6,528 nt of DNA from Clostridiales bacterium (lineage in GTDB: Bacteria > Bacillota > Clostridia > Oscillospirales > Oscillospiraceae). Position 1 is the stretch's first letter; each line of letters begins with the position of its first letter. The stretch lies in contig PITX01000078.1 of assembly GCA_017577345.1 (NCBI GenBank), positions 1 to 6,528 of the forward strand. Reading direction: 5' to 3'. Position numbers and translations under genes: made by a program. Shown one piece after another: positions 6,311-6,528 of the stretch. The notes under the pieces were generated by a model, which was not told where the DNA came from, ran no database searches, and worked only from the letters and a program-made list of their open reading frames with translations.

Positions 6311-6409
6311 AGCAAAAGATTGCAAAACACGATGACGAAGAGGAGTAATCGTCAGTCCGATTTCAGAGAGGGAACGGTTGGTGCAAGTTCCTGTCGGATG
6401 CCGGTGAAG

Positions 6410-6412
6410 GTC
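6410..6412 (+). promoter_or_regulatory. Predicted T-box specifier codon GUC (Val)
   Basis: It is placed by the pattern GAA, one base, codon, purine on the 3' side of the specifier loop (6406-6413). The UGGU of the T-box would pair with a tRNA whose base 73 is A, which fits valine. Reading GGT (6409-6411) would mean glycine, whose bacterial tRNA usually has U73 and a T-box UGGA, so that reading fits less well. Confidence 0.6.
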
Positions 6413-6493
6413 GCTTCCGAGTGTGCGGGCTGAATCAGGTAGGTCTGCACGGGTGCTCCCGTTACAGAGCATTGAGTGCCCGCATTGCGGGAA

Positions 6494-6527
6494 TTCAGGT
6501 GGTACCGCGGTATTTTATCGCCCTGAG
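6494..6527 (+). promoter_or_regulatory. T-box antiterminator element
   Basis: TCAGG (6495-6499) pairs with CCTGA (6522-6526), and GCG (6507-6509) with CGC (6519-6521). These leave the 7-base bulge TGGTACC (6500-6506) that captures the tRNA acceptor end. A T-G wobble (6494/6527) extends the lower helix. The competing terminator must use CGCCCTGAGC and sequence past the window end. Confidence 0.9.
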
Positions 6528-6528
6528 C

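Larger units (their letters stand above)
6322..6528 (+). promoter_or_regulatory. T-box riboswitch, probably valine-specific (valS leader), truncated by window end
   Basis: A T-box leader binds a specific uncharged tRNA through a specifier codon and the tRNA's NCCA end, and then lets transcription continue. Visible parts: basal pairing ACAC/GTGT (6327-6330/6421-6424) flanking a GA-rich kink-turn; GAAG/CTTC (6337-6340/6414-6417); the loop-E AGTA (6344-6347) opposite GAA (6406-6408); an upper helix including TCCGA/TCGGA; the AGAGAG bulge (6365-6370); and the distal hairpin GGAAC/GTTCC holding GGTTGGTGCAA. The specifier reads best as GTC (6410-6412) followed by G, hence valine. GTAGG (6439-6443) and Stem III ACGGG/CCCGT (6449-6453/6458-6462) follow, then the T-box sequence. 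The terminator and the regulated gene lie beyond the window. T-box identity is firm; the amino acid is an inference. Confidence 0.95.

Noticed and set aside
6409..6411. Glycine reading (GGT) of the T-box specifier
   Set aside because: It breaks the GAA-N-codon-purine spacing, and the T-box UGGU does not fit the U73 usual in bacterial tRNA-Gly.
6227..6433. 68-codon plus-strand frame running into the T-box leader
   Set aside because: It spans the end of the phosphomutase gene, a promoter and the structured Stem I, with no ribosome binding site at its start.

Overview
The window looks like chromosomal core DNA from a member of the Bacillota, most likely a Clostridia/Oscillospiraceae (Ruminococcus-like) bacterium with roughly 50% G+C. 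The reasons are a MutS2 of the Firmicute type, an HPr protein with the regulatory Ser46, a T-box leader, consensus sigma-A promoters, strong AGGAGG-type ribosome binding sites, and a coiled-coil gene of the kind that follows coaD in clostridia. The lineage is inferred from gene content and protein style only. All genes are on the + strand, and no mobile element, CRISPR array, prophage, tRNA or rRNA is visible.

Layout. Bases 1-735 are the 3' end of mutS2 (Smr-domain end). A consensus promoter (748-776) starts 12 bases after its stop and drives a small divergent HPr/Crh-like gene (823-1083). A 16-bp hairpin (1095-1130) separates it from a tightly packed four-gene block: uvrC (1148-2965), rsmD (2962-3513), coaD (3510-4016) and a coiled-coil gene (4013-4516). 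Each junction inside the block is a 4-base ATGA overlap. A near-perfect extended -10 promoter lies inside rsmD (3362-3389) and could give coaD and the coiled-coil gene their own transcript. A strong intrinsic terminator (4522-4557) ends the block.

A phosphohexomutase gene (4575-6278) starts almost on top of that terminator, with no room for an ordinary promoter. Its ribosome binding site can pair with the terminator's 3' arm, which suggests a coupled or alternative-fold arrangement. After it, a consensus promoter (6282-6310) leads into a T-box leader that runs to the window edge. The specifier reads best as GUC (valine) and the T-box reads UGGU, so the missing downstream gene is predicted to be valS.

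Functionally the genes are housekeeping: ribosome/DNA quality control (MutS2), nucleotide excision repair (UvrC), 16S rRNA methylation (RsmD), coenzyme A synthesis (CoaD), a possible envelope or division coiled-coil protein, sugar-phosphate interconversion, and a carbon-signalling HPr-like protein. I see no clearly new multi-gene system. The points most worth following are regulatory (the internal promoter, the terminator/RBS overlap, the T-box) and the HPr/Crh hybrid features.
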